DNA of 9,271 nt from a bacterium MnTg04 (GTDB lineage Bacteria > Pseudomonadota > Gammaproteobacteria > Steroidobacterales > MnTg04), in contig BFAU01000119.1 in assembly GCA_008975185.1 (NCBI GenBank), positions 1 to 9,271 on the forward strand. The letters are read 5' to 3'. Below are positions 1 to 6,135 of the stretch, piece by piece. A program made the translations under genes and the position numbers. The notes beneath the pieces are model-generated. The model saw nothing but the letters and a program-made list of their open reading frames with translations. It searched no databases and was not told where the DNA came from. Each line of letters starts with the position of its first letter. The first letter of the stretch is position 1.

Positions 1-444
1 GATCAGCGCGCACAGTGCCTCGACCGGCCAGTTCAGAAAATCGATTTCCTCGTCATCGAGGCTCGCCGGCTTGGCCTTCAACAGGCGCCGCCAGTGCGGT
101 CTCCCGCTGAACAATTCGGCGTCCCACCAGGTTGTGCCGGCATCCAGCGCCGCTTGCTCGGTCGGGGAAATTGCAGGCATGGAACTGCGATACAGACGGA
201 ATACCGGCTCGCCCAGTACGCGGCAGCGCAGGAGCGGAATCCCGAGCACGATCATCGGCACCAGGTAAAGCACCCAGACCACCAGCTTGGCCAGCCAGGA
301 AACATCGGCAAATTGCGCAAACAGCCCGAGCAGGGCGATACCACCGAGCATCCATGCTATCAGCGGCGCAGCCAGATAAATCAGTGTGAGAAAAAACACT
401 AGAAGCAGTGGCCACCACAGCCAACCGCTTAGCAGGTATTCCAT
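1..444 (-). CDS. fadE: Acyl-CoA dehydrogenase FadE, N-terminal part (cut by window edge)
   Basis: FadE catalyses the first, FAD-dependent step of fatty-acid beta-oxidation (acyl-CoA to trans-2-enoyl-CoA). Reading leftward from the ATG at 444 gives 148 codons without a stop up to the edge. Residues 1-72 are strongly hydrophobic, with about two to three membrane segments (roughly 4-35 and 52-72). They are followed by the stretch PVFRLYRSSMPAISPTEQ (80-97) and DAGTTWWDAELFSGRPHW (101-118), which closely matches E. coli FadE (PVFRGFRKVMPPMS, DAGTTWWEGDLFQGKPDW). This hydrophobic leader plus DAGTTWW block separates FadE from ordinary soluble acyl-CoA dehydrogenases. The start is supported by GGAG at 451-454, six bases upstream. 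The catalytic acyl-CoA dehydrogenase domain lies outside the window, so activity cannot be judged. It follows maiA on the same strand with a 112-bp gap and its own candidate promoter. The family call is firm and the symbol rests on E. coli similarity. Confidence 0.9.
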   Translation of the reverse strand, partial: MEYLLSGWLWWPLLLVFFLTLIYLAAPLIAWMLGGIALLGLFAQFADVSWLAKLVVWVLYLVPMIVLGIPLLRCRVLGEPVFRLYRSSMPAISPTEQAALDAGTTWWDAELFSGRPHWRRLLKAKPASLDDEEIDFLNWPVEALCALI

Positions 445-499
445 CCGGATCTCCAGTCAACCCCCGGGCCGTCCTTCCCCGGATCAAGGCAGAGGGTTT

Positions 500-508
500 A
501 TTCTAGCA
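500..508 (-). promoter_or_regulatory. Candidate extended -10 promoter for fadE
   Basis: On the minus strand the maiA-fadE spacer contains TGCTAGAAT, that is TGn plus a TAGAAT -10 box (500-505), about 55 bp before the fadE ATG. No convincing -35 hexamer sits 16-18 bp upstream, but extended -10 promoters can work without one. A small inverted repeat, CACTG (511-515) / CAGTG (527-531), lies just upstream and could be a protein site. Motif-only evidence. Confidence 0.4.
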
Positions 509-556
509 AACACTGGGCATCTCTCTCAGTGCAAAACGGTATTGTTTGGCGGTTTT

Positions 557-1201
557 TTATTCCGCGTCCGGCTGGTTTTCCGGTTCGGCTTGCTGGAACG
601 CCAGGACCTGGCTGCAATTTTTTTCGATACGGGTAAGCGTTGGAAATGCCTTCAGATCGCACCGGTAACGCCGCGCATTGTATAGCTGCGGGACCAGGCA
701 GCAATCGGCGATCCCCGGCGTGTCGCCATGACAAAATTGCCCGCTCTGCCCGCCGTTTGCAAGGAGTTGCTCAAGCGCCGTGAATCCCTGGGTTATCCAG
801 TGCCGGTACCAGTCGTCAAGTTGCTGCTGGTCGAGACCGGCCTGGTGTTTCAGGTATTTCTGGACACCGAGGTTGTTCATCGGTTGTATCTCGTCCGCGA
901 TCAGGTAGGCCAGGCCGCGAACCCGGGCCCGCCCTTTGGCGGACTCCGGCAATAACGGTGGCCGGGGATATTTTTCGTCCAGGTATTCGATGATCGCCAG
1001 CGACTGGCGAAGCACGATATCGCCGTCCACCAGCACCGGCACCAATCCCTGCGGATTGAGCTTCAGGTATTCCGCGCTTTTCTGCCGGCCGCCGTCTTTG
1101 ACCAGGTGCACCGGCACACTCTCGTACTCCACGTCTTTCAGGTTCAGCGCTATACGGACCCGATAGGCGGAACTGCTGCGCCAGTATGTGTATAGCTTCA
1201 T
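557..1201 (-). CDS. maiA: Maleylacetoacetate isomerase (zeta-class glutathione S-transferase)
   Basis: Converts maleylacetoacetate to fumarylacetoacetate in the cytoplasm, using glutathione as cofactor; it is the third step after 4-hydroxyphenylpyruvate in tyrosine breakdown. The 214-residue product has the usual length for the family. An N-terminal thioredoxin-like GST domain (about 1-82) carries the zeta-class loop RSSSAYRVRIAL (8-19), with serines where some zeta GSTs have SSC, then NPQGLVPVL (49-57) with the cis-proline site, and QSLAIIEYLDE (66-76) for glutathione gamma-glutamyl binding. The rest is the helical C-terminal domain, with PGIADCCLVPQLYNA typical of the family. The start ATG overlaps the fahA stop by four bases (ATGA, 1198-1201), so translation is probably coupled. 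It is the last gene of the hppD-hmgA-fahA-maiA operon. The glutathione requirement fits a proteobacterial host. Confidence 0.95.
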   Translation of the reverse strand: MKLYTYWRSSSAYRVRIALNLKDVEYESVPVHLVKDGGRQKSAEYLKLNPQGLVPVLVDGDIVLRQSLAIIEYLDEKYPRPPLLPESAKGRARVRGLAYLIADEIQPMNNLGVQKYLKHQAGLDQQQLDDWYRHWITQGFTALEQLLANGGQSGQFCHGDTPGIADCCLVPQLYNARRYRCDLKAFPTLTRIEKNCSQVLAFQQAEPENQPDAE

Positions 1202-2193
1202 TTCCCCGGGCCGTCGTAGCCAACGACAGTCTGTTCGATGCTGCCGAAAATACTCCGTCCCTCGGCATCCAGCATTTCAATTCGCACTTTGTCGCCGAAG
1301 CTCATGAACGGTGTAGCCGCCTTGCCGTCCGCGATGATTTCGAGCACGCGTTTCTCCGCCAGGCAGGAAGCGCCGACCGATTCATCCTGGTTGGCAATGG
1401 TGCCCGAACCGACGATGCAACCCGCGGCCAGCGGACGGGTCGTCGCCGCATGGGCGACCAGGCGCGCGAAGCTGAACTGCATATCGACGCCGCATTCGGG
1501 CCGACCGAACAACTCGCCGTTGTAATGCGTCAGCAGCGGCAACATGACTTTGCCGCCCGCCCAGGACTGACCGAGTTCATCGGGGGTCACCAGGACCGGT
1601 GACAAGGCCGAGCGCGGCTTGCTGACGACGAAGCCGAAACCCTTGCCCAGCTCATTGGGGATCAGGTTGCGCAGGGAGACGTCGTTGATCAGGCCGATTA
1701 GCCGGATATGACCGAGCGCATCCTGCTCGGACACGCCCATGGGCACGTCGTCGGTCACGACGACCACTTCCGACTCGAAATCGATGCCGGATTCTTCGCT
1801 GGCGACGACCACATCCTCGCGTGGCGCCAGGAACACGTCGGAGACGGCCTGGTACATCAAGGGGTCATCGAGAAAACTGGGCGGCATTTCGGCGCCGCGC
1901 GCGCGCCTGACGCGTTCGACATGGGCGAGATAGGCGCTGCCATCGAGAAACTGGTAGGCGCGCGGCAGCGGCGATGCCAGCTCATCGACAGCCAGCGGTT
2001 TGCTCGCGGCCAAATCGCCGGCGCACAGCCCCTCGTATACCTCGGCGAGTAACGGCGACATTGCCTGCCAGTCATCGAGCGCAGCCTGCAAGGTCGCGGC
2101 GATGTCGCCGACTTCGGCATAGCTGCCCAGGTCCCGATCGACGACAATCAAACTGCCGTCCCGGCCGCCCTTCTTCAGTGACGCCAGTTTCAT
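1198..2193 (-). CDS. fahA: Fumarylacetoacetase (fumarylacetoacetate hydrolase)
   Basis: Hydrolyses fumarylacetoacetate to fumarate and acetoacetate, the final step of the homogentisate pathway. The 331-residue protein has a short N-terminal domain (about 1-75) and a C-terminal FAH-fold catalytic domain. Visible metal-site residues are the E-x-E pair in DFESEVVVVTDD (E140, E142) and the aspartate in GLINDVSL (D171). The loop VGSGTIAN (261-268) matches the conserved G-T-I segment of the family. It is shorter than the roughly 420-residue eukaryotic enzyme, which is usual for this bacterial class. The start is supported by AAGGAG eight bases upstream. It lies 72 bp after hmgA and overlaps maiA by four bases, and both neighbours are adjacent pathway steps. 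A general FAA-hydrolase-family assignment would be ambiguous alone, but the context makes fumarylacetoacetase very likely. Confidence 0.93.
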   Translation of the reverse strand: MKLASLKKGGRDGSLIVVDRDLGSYAEVGDIAATLQAALDDWQAMSPLLAEVYEGLCAGDLAASKPLAVDELASPLPRAYQFLDGSAYLAHVERVRRARGAEMPPSFLDDPLMYQAVSDVFLAPREDVVVASEESGIDFESEVVVVTDDVPMGVSEQDALGHIRLIGLINDVSLRNLIPNELGKGFGFVVSKPRSALSPVLVTPDELGQSWAGGKVMLPLLTHYNGELFGRPECGVDMQFSFARLVAHAATTRPLAAGCIVGSGTIANQDESVGASCLAEKRVLEIIADGKAATPFMSFGDKVRIEMLDAEGRSIFGSIEQTVVGYDGPGK

Positions 2194-2265
2194 GTCATTG
2201 TCTCCTTGCGGTCAGTGCAGCTTCCCGGATTCAGCCCGTGTGTACAACTTTCACAGAATTCACGG

Positions 2266-3393
2266 CTAACCGCCGCTTTTCCAGGAATCGACATAGCCGG
2301 ACCATTCGATGCCGTGCGCTTGTTCCGATACAAACAGCTCATCCCGCGTATCGAGCATGAGGGCAACCTCGTTGGTCCCCTCCTTCGGTTGCTCGAACGC
2401 CCTCTCCAGCGCCTTCGGATGAGGTCCATGGGTGAAACCGCAAGGATGTAGCGTGATCATTCCCGGGTGGATGTTGTCGCGCGAGAAGAATTCTCCCGCA
2501 TGATAGAAAAGGACTTCGTCGAAATCGTCGTTGGCATGGAAGAAGGGTATTTTCAGCGCACCCGCATCCGTTTCGAACGGTCTGGGCACGAAGGTGCAAA
2601 TGACAAAGCGGCTCGCCATGAAAGTCGTATGCGCCGATGGCGGCAGGTGGTAGCGGTGGCTGAGAAGCGGACGGATGTCGCGCCAGTTGATCCGGACCAC
2701 GGCGAGGTCGCCATGCCAGCCCACGGCATCCAGCGGATTGTACGGGTAGGTAATCTTGCTGATCTCGCCACCGCGCTTGACCCGGATGGCCCACTCCTCG
2801 TCGGTCTGCTGCGCCTTGAACGAGTCGTTAATCTCCGGCACATCCAGCATCGCCTGATCGAAGATCGCATGGGCCCCCAGCAGCCCCTTGTCAGGCAGGC
2901 AGTAACTGTCGTTGGTCGCTTCGATCAGCAAGGCCCGCACCGGCTTTTCGACATCCATTCGCCACATGGTTCCACGCGGGAGCACGATGTAATCGCCATC
3001 GCGAAATTTCAGGTGGCCATAGTCGCAAAAAAGATCGCCGCTGCCTGCGTGCACGAATATCAGTTCATCGCCATCGCTGTTCCTGGCCAGATGATCCATA
3101 TCGGCGTCGAGCGACCAGTAACGAAACTTGACCGCGGCATTGTGCAACAAAGGCGTGGCGTCCCACGGCGACGGGCCGCTATTTTCCAGCTTGTTCGTGT
3201 CGAACGCCCGTGGGCGCAGCGGCCCCTCGAAATCTGACCAGGCCGTCGGCGGGCGCTTGTGGTACATGTGCGTGGCCGGACCGAAGAATCCTTCCTTGCC
3301 GAGTTCGCGTTCATAGGTACCCGCGGGCAGGTCGGCATGGGCCTGGCGGGAGGCATTGCCTTCGACACGAGGCAGGGAAATCCACTTTTTCAT
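2266..3393 (-). CDS. hmgA: Homogentisate 1,2-dioxygenase, short bacterial form
   Basis: Opens the aromatic ring of homogentisate with O2 to give maleylacetoacetate, using non-haem Fe(II) held by a cupin fold. The 375-residue product is shorter than the classical 430-445-residue enzymes of Pseudomonas and mammals but fits a short bacterial subgroup. N-terminal landmarks are FGPATHMYHKRPP (37-49) and an N-terminal cupin around DGDELIFVHAGSGDL. The C-terminal catalytic cupin shows the probable iron ligands H286 and E293 (FFHANDDFDEVLFYH) and H322 (GFTHGPHP). The product of the operon's first gene (HppD) is this enzyme's substrate. The start ATG has AAGGAA seven bases upstream and lies 33 bp after hppD, consistent with one transcript. 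A broad cupin-family label is the only real alternative, and the neighbours argue against it. Confidence 0.93.
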   Translation of the reverse strand: MKKWISLPRVEGNASRQAHADLPAGTYERELGKEGFFGPATHMYHKRPPTAWSDFEGPLRPRAFDTNKLENSGPSPWDATPLLHNAAVKFRYWSLDADMDHLARNSDGDELIFVHAGSGDLFCDYGHLKFRDGDYIVLPRGTMWRMDVEKPVRALLIEATNDSYCLPDKGLLGAHAIFDQAMLDVPEINDSFKAQQTDEEWAIRVKRGGEISKITYPYNPLDAVGWHGDLAVVRINWRDIRPLLSHRYHLPPSAHTTFMASRFVICTFVPRPFETDAGALKIPFFHANDDFDEVLFYHAGEFFSRDNIHPGMITLHPCGFTHGPHPKALERAFEQPKEGTNEVALMLDTRDELFVSEQAHGIEWSGYVDSWKSGG

Positions 3394-3426
3394 GACGGTT
3401 CCTTATGCATGGCCGGGCGCACCGGT

Positions 3427-4482
3427 TCAGATAACCCCGCGGCGTTCCTGGTCGCGCTCTATGGAGTCGAACAAGGCCTGGAAATTACCCTCGCCGAAGC
3501 CTTCGTTGCCCTTGCGCTGAATGACCTCGAAGAAGATCGGCCCGATGCAGGTCTGGGTAAAGATCTGCAGGAGCAGTTGCTTGCTGGTTTCCTGGTCGGC
3601 GTCGATCAGGATGCGGTTGCGGCTCATCCGCTCGAGGTCTTCGAGGTGACCCGGTATGCGCTCGTCGACCATCTCGTAATAAGTGTCGGGCACATCGAGA
3701 AATTCCAGGTCGTTGGCGCGCAGGCCTTCCACGGTCGCGTAGATGTCATCCGTGAACAAGGCGATGTGCTGGATCCCCTCGCCCTGGTATTCATCGAGGT
3801 ATTCCTGGATCTGCGACTTGCCGGCGGCCGATTCGTTGATCGGGATGCGCACCTGGCCATCCGGGCTGGTCATGGCCCTGGAATGGAGGCCGGTTTTCGC
3901 GCCCTTGATATCGAAATACCGAATCTGGCGAAAATTGAACAAGCGCTCGTAGTATCCGGCCCACTCGTCCATGTTGCCCGTATACACATTGTGGGTCAGG
4001 TGATCGATCAGCGTGAGGCCCAGGCCGGTCGGGTTGGGGTCGGCGCCGGCTATGGCCTCGTACTCGTCGGCATAGACCGACTGCTCGCCGTATTTGTCGA
4101 CCAGGTAAAGAATGCTGCCGCCGATCCCCTCGATGCAGGGAATATCCAGTGCAAGGGTTGCGGGCTTTGTCTTGAACGCCTGCGCACCTTTTTCCAGGGT
4201 CGCCCGGTATACGAAATCGGCGTCCTTGACGCGCATCGCGAAACCGCAGGCACAGGGGCCATGGGTTGCGGCAAAATCCTTGGCGAAACTTCCCGCCTCA
4301 TCATTGAGCAGAAAAACGCAGTCGCCCTGCTTGTACAGCGTGATATTTTTGCTGCGATGCCTGGCCACCGGGCTGAAGCCGAGTTGAGCGAACAGCTTTT
4401 CCAGAACTGCGGCTTCGGGCGCGGCAAATTCCACGAACTCGAATCCATTGATACCCATCGGATTATCGAACTGCTCAGCCAT
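3427..4482 (-). CDS. hppD: 4-Hydroxyphenylpyruvate dioxygenase
   Basis: Converts 4-hydroxyphenylpyruvate and O2 to homogentisate and CO2, the committed step of tyrosine catabolism. The 351-residue protein has two vicinal-oxygen-chelate halves. The catalytic C-terminal half shows the Fe(II) triad H161 (LTLIDHLTHNVY), H239 (GEGIQHIALFTDD) and E319 (GPIFFEVIQRKG), followed by the family's GFGEGNFQALFDSIERDQ tail. A longer in-frame reading begins at 4584. I chose the ATG at 4482 because a strong Shine-Dalgarno GGAGG (4490-4494) sits seven bases upstream, the length then matches other bacterial enzymes (about 350-360), the N-terminus aligns with the family (NPMGINGFEFVEFA), and the upstream start would lie inside the operator and promoter. 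It is the first gene of the operon and is transcribed away from marR. Confidence 0.96.
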   Translation of the reverse strand: MAEQFDNPMGINGFEFVEFAAPEAAVLEKLFAQLGFSPVARHRSKNITLYKQGDCVFLLNDEAGSFAKDFAATHGPCACGFAMRVKDADFVYRATLEKGAQAFKTKPATLALDIPCIEGIGGSILYLVDKYGEQSVYADEYEAIAGADPNPTGLGLTLIDHLTHNVYTGNMDEWAGYYERLFNFRQIRYFDIKGAKTGLHSRAMTSPDGQVRIPINESAAGKSQIQEYLDEYQGEGIQHIALFTDDIYATVEGLRANDLEFLDVPDTYYEMVDERIPGHLEDLERMSRNRILIDADQETSKQLLLQIFTQTCIGPIFFEVIQRKGNEGFGEGNFQALFDSIERDQERRGVI

Positions 4483-4489
4483 TGGTTTT

Positions 4490-4494
4490 CCTCC
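4490..4494 (-). promoter_or_regulatory. Ribosome binding site deciding the hppD start
   Basis: GGAGG on the minus strand, inside GGGAGGAAAA, seven bases before the ATG at 4482. It is the strongest Shine-Dalgarno match in the operon and fixes the hppD start 34 codons downstream of the longest possible reading. Confidence 0.85.
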
Positions 4495-4537
4495 CGAATA
4501 GTCGATCGCCAAACCGGGAACATGCTCGCAGGCGATC

Positions 4538-4590
4538 TTGCCTTTGCGCCGGGTCTGGCATAAATTAGTTACATATGTAACCATTATACT
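4538..4590 (+). promoter_or_regulatory. Candidate marR promoter region
   Basis: Two weak plus-strand options exist. One is TTGCCT (4538-4543), 17 bp, TAAATT (4561-4566), with a start inside the palindrome. The other is a TATACT -10 (4585-4590) without a good -35, overlapping the opposing hppD -10 box. Either would place the palindrome where the regulator could control its own gene. Motif-only evidence. Confidence 0.3.
4568..4581. promoter_or_regulatory. Perfect 14-bp palindrome, probable MarR operator
   Basis: GTTACATATGTAAC is identical to its own reverse complement. It lies in the marR-hppD spacer, one base from the minus-strand -10 box (4583-4588) and over the expected hppD transcription start (about 4576). 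MarR dimers typically bind AT-rich palindromes of this size near their own promoter, so binding here would block RNA polymerase at the catabolic operon and probably at marR too. I saw no second copy in the other intergenic regions of the window. The assignment to this regulator is inference from position. Confidence 0.7.
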
Positions 4591-4611
4591 CGTGAATATG
4601 GTTTACGCCAA
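4583..4611 (-). promoter_or_regulatory. Sigma-70-type promoter of the hppD operon
   Basis: On the minus strand TTGGCG (4606-4611) and a consensus TATAAT (4583-4588) are separated by 17 bp. Transcription would start near 4576, inside the palindrome, giving an untranslated leader of about 94 bases before hppD. The operator directly downstream of the -10 box suggests repression by steric blocking. Confidence 0.65.
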
Positions 4612-4628
4612 GCCTGGATGGCCCTGAC

Positions 4629-5087
4629 ATGGAAAACTCCGAACTTTTGAACCTGGAGGAATTCCTGCCCTATCGCCTGTCCGTGCTGTCCAATACGGTC
4701 AGCCGGGGTATTGCGGCCGCCTACGTGGACCGCTTCGGACTGAGCATCCGGGAGTGGCGGATCATCGCGGTTTTGGGGCGCTACCCCGGCCTGTCGGCCG
4801 CCGAGATCGTCAAGCTGACTGAAATGGACAAAGTCGCCGTCAGCCGTGCGGTTAACCGGCTTACCGGCAAAGGACGCCTCAAGAGAAGCCTGTCGGTCGC
4901 AGACAAACGACGCTCGGTGCTGGTGTTGAGCAAGGAAGGCAAACACTTGTTCGACCAGATCTCGCCGCTGGCGAAGAGCTATGAAGAACGCTTGCTCAAA
5001 TGCCTGCCAAGAGAAGACCAGGATCGGCTGTCAGGGATGCTCGACAACCTGCAAAAACAGGCCACAGCCCTGCGCCCACCGGACTGA
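4629..5087 (+). CDS. MarR-family transcriptional regulator, probable repressor of the tyrosine-degradation operon
   Basis: A 152-residue cytoplasmic DNA-binding protein of typical MarR length. N-terminal dimerisation helices (about 10-40) precede a winged helix-turn-helix: the helices LSAAEIVKLTEMDKVAVSRA (56-75) and VNRLTGKGRLKRS (76-88), then a wing with the hallmark D-x-R-R-S segment (DKRRSVLVLSKEG, about 92-104). C-terminal helices complete the dimer interface. It is divergent from hppD and separated from it by a spacer carrying a perfect palindrome next to the hppD promoter, so it likely represses hppD-hmgA-fahA-maiA. The ligand may be a pathway intermediate such as homogentisate or 4-hydroxyphenylpyruvate (inference). 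The Shine-Dalgarno is weak (GGATGG about seven bases upstream), which suits a low-level regulator. It ends seven bases before the convergent kynA stop. It could also act on kynA, but no palindrome copy is seen there. Confidence 0.88.
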   Translation: MENSELLNLEEFLPYRLSVLSNTVSRGIAAAYVDRFGLSIREWRIIAVLGRYPGLSAAEIVKLTEMDKVAVSRAVNRLTGKGRLKRSLSVADKRRSVLVLSKEGKHLFDQISPLAKSYEERLLKCLPREDQDRLSGMLDNLQKQATALRPPD

Positions 5088-5094
5088 CCGGCTA

Positions 5095-5931
5095 TCAGAG
5101 TTCGGTCCGGACATCCAGCAGTTCCGGAAACAGCCGCTGATCCAGGCCCTTGCGGAGGAAGTCGACCCCCGAGGAACCACCGGTACCCATGCGGTAGCCG
5201 ATGATCCGTTCGACGGTCTTGACATGCCGGAACCGCCAGAGCTGGAAGTTTTCTTCAAGATCCACCAGTTTTTCCGCCATGTCATAGGCATCCCAGTGTT
5301 TTTGCGGTTGCGAATAAATAGTCTTGAACACATCGATCACACGGGGATGGCCCTCGCGCGGCACCGACCAGTCCCGGTCGATGACTTCCTCCGGCAAATC
5401 GAAACCCTGACGATGTAACAAGAGCAAAAACTCTTCATAAAGGCTGGGGCTATCCAGAGCCCGTTTCAGCTCCTGGTACACCTTCTGGTCGTGGGCATAA
5501 ACACTGAGATAATCTTTTGCCTTGTTACCGAGCAAGAACTCCAGCTTGCGAAACTGGTGCGACTGAATACCCGACGCGTGGCCCAGCGTGTCCCTGAATT
5601 GCAGGTACTCGCTTGGCGTCAGCGTCTCCAGCACCGCCCACTGGTTAAACATTTGTGCCTGTACATGCTTGACCCGGCTCAGTATTTTGAAACAACGGTC
5701 CAACTCGTCTTGCTGCATGAACCCGATCGTCGCCTCCAGTTCATGCAACATCAGCTTCATCCACAATTCCGCTACCTGGTGCTGAATGATAAACAGCATC
5801 TCGTCATGGTGCGGCGGCTTCGAGTGCGGGTGCTGGGCATCCAGGATTTTATCGAGCTGCAAGTAACCCCCGTAGGTCATTTCGCCCGCCAGGTCCTTGT
5901 GTATGCCTTTTTCCAGTTCACGACGACCCAT
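5095..5931 (-). CDS. kynA: Tryptophan 2,3-dioxygenase
   Basis: Haem enzyme that inserts O2 into the indole ring of L-tryptophan to give N-formylkynurenine, the first step of the kynurenine pathway. The 278-residue product has normal bacterial length. Landmarks agree with the Xanthomonas enzyme at a constant offset of four residues: F47 and H51 (LFIIQHQVAELWMKL, distal side), R113 (QFRDTLGHASG, carboxylate binding), H236 (WRFRHVKTVERI, axial haem ligand) and T250 in MGTGGSSG. A longer in-frame reading starts at 6231. The ATG at 5931 is preferred because GGGAG lies eight bases upstream, family similarity begins here, and the extension would cover the E1-alpha start and the spacer. No kynB or kynU is visible nearby, so the rest of the pathway must be elsewhere if it exists. 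Convergent with marR, divergent from the E1-alpha gene. Confidence 0.95.
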   Translation of the reverse strand: MGRRELEKGIHKDLAGEMTYGGYLQLDKILDAQHPHSKPPHHDEMLFIIQHQVAELWMKLMLHELEATIGFMQQDELDRCFKILSRVKHVQAQMFNQWAVLETLTPSEYLQFRDTLGHASGIQSHQFRKLEFLLGNKAKDYLSVYAHDQKVYQELKRALDSPSLYEEFLLLLHRQGFDLPEEVIDRDWSVPREGHPRVIDVFKTIYSQPQKHWDAYDMAEKLVDLEENFQLWRFRHVKTVERIIGYRMGTGGSSGVDFLRKGLDQRLFPELLDVRTEL

Positions 5932-5980
5932 GGTCGGTCTCCCTGCCTGATACAAGCGCCCGCTACGGACGCAAGGCGTG

Positions 5981-5989
5981 ATTCTATCA
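5981..5989 (-). promoter_or_regulatory. Candidate extended -10 promoter for kynA
   Basis: The minus strand reads TGATAGAAT, a TGn extension plus TAGAAT (5981-5986), giving a start near 5974 and a leader of about 43 bases. No good -35 is found at 16-18 bp. The same TGn-TAGAAT form occurs before fadE. Motif-only evidence. Confidence 0.4.
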
Positions 5990-6019
5990 CCGGCCCGGCG
6001 CTTTGGCGGCCTGTTGTTG

Positions 6020-6025
6020 TATAAT
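6020..6025 (+). promoter_or_regulatory. Consensus -10 box upstream of the E1-alpha gene
   Basis: TATAAT, preceded directly by TTGTTG. The 5997-6002 region has no recognisable -35, and TTGGCG at 6003-6008 is too close (11 bp). If used, transcription would begin near 6032, leaving a leader of about 104 bases that contains the 6091-6117 hairpin. It lies 33 bp from the oppositely directed kynA -10 box. Confidence 0.45.
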
Positions 6026-6090
6026 GCCGCGCACCGTAAAGCCACCTGGTTGCAGAGCCGTTTAGTCGCCTGGCCGGAACAGACGCACAG

Positions 6091-6123
6091 CGCCGGGCCT
6101 CCAATGGAGGCCCGGCGTTTGTT
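6091..6123 (+). terminator. Strong GC hairpin with short T-run: terminator or attenuator-like element in the dehydrogenase leader
   Basis: Two perfectly complementary 12-base arms, CGCCGGGCCTCC (6091-6102) and GGAGGCCCGGCG (6106-6117), enclose a three-base loop (AAT) and are followed by TTTGTT. This has the shape of an intrinsic terminator, though the T-run is broken. It lies directly before the Shine-Dalgarno (GAGGA, 6126-6130) of the E1-alpha gene and about 60-85 bases after a plus-strand -10 box. It could end a short leader or small RNA, attenuate the operon, stabilise its mRNA 5' end, or influence ribosome access. The function is not shown by sequence alone. Confidence 0.6.
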
Positions 6124-6135
6124 ACGAGGAAAAGA

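Noticed and set aside
53..487. 144-codon minus-strand open frame at the left end
   Set aside because: It is in a different frame from the fadE reading (1-444), which shows clear family similarity, membrane segments and a Shine-Dalgarno.
2194..2265. 72-bp hmgA-fahA spacer checked for a terminator or second promoter
   Set aside because: No strong hairpin with T-run and no good promoter pair was seen; only the fahA Shine-Dalgarno is clear, so it is treated as an ordinary intra-operon gap.
2467..3237. 256-codon plus-strand open frame antisense to hmgA
   Set aside because: It is the mirror of a strongly supported gene; the composition looks like reverse-complement coding sequence and no domain is recognisable.
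3259..4563. 434-codon open frame on the plus strand, antisense to hppD and hmgA
   Set aside because: It lies opposite two certain genes with intact catalytic residues, spans their junction, resembles no family I recognise and has no convincing Shine-Dalgarno. Long antisense frames are common in GC-rich DNA.
4483..4584. 34-codon N-terminal extension of hppD from an ATG at 4584
   Set aside because: It would put the coding start inside the -10 box and operator, has no similarity to the family, and the internal ATG at 4482 has an excellent Shine-Dalgarno.
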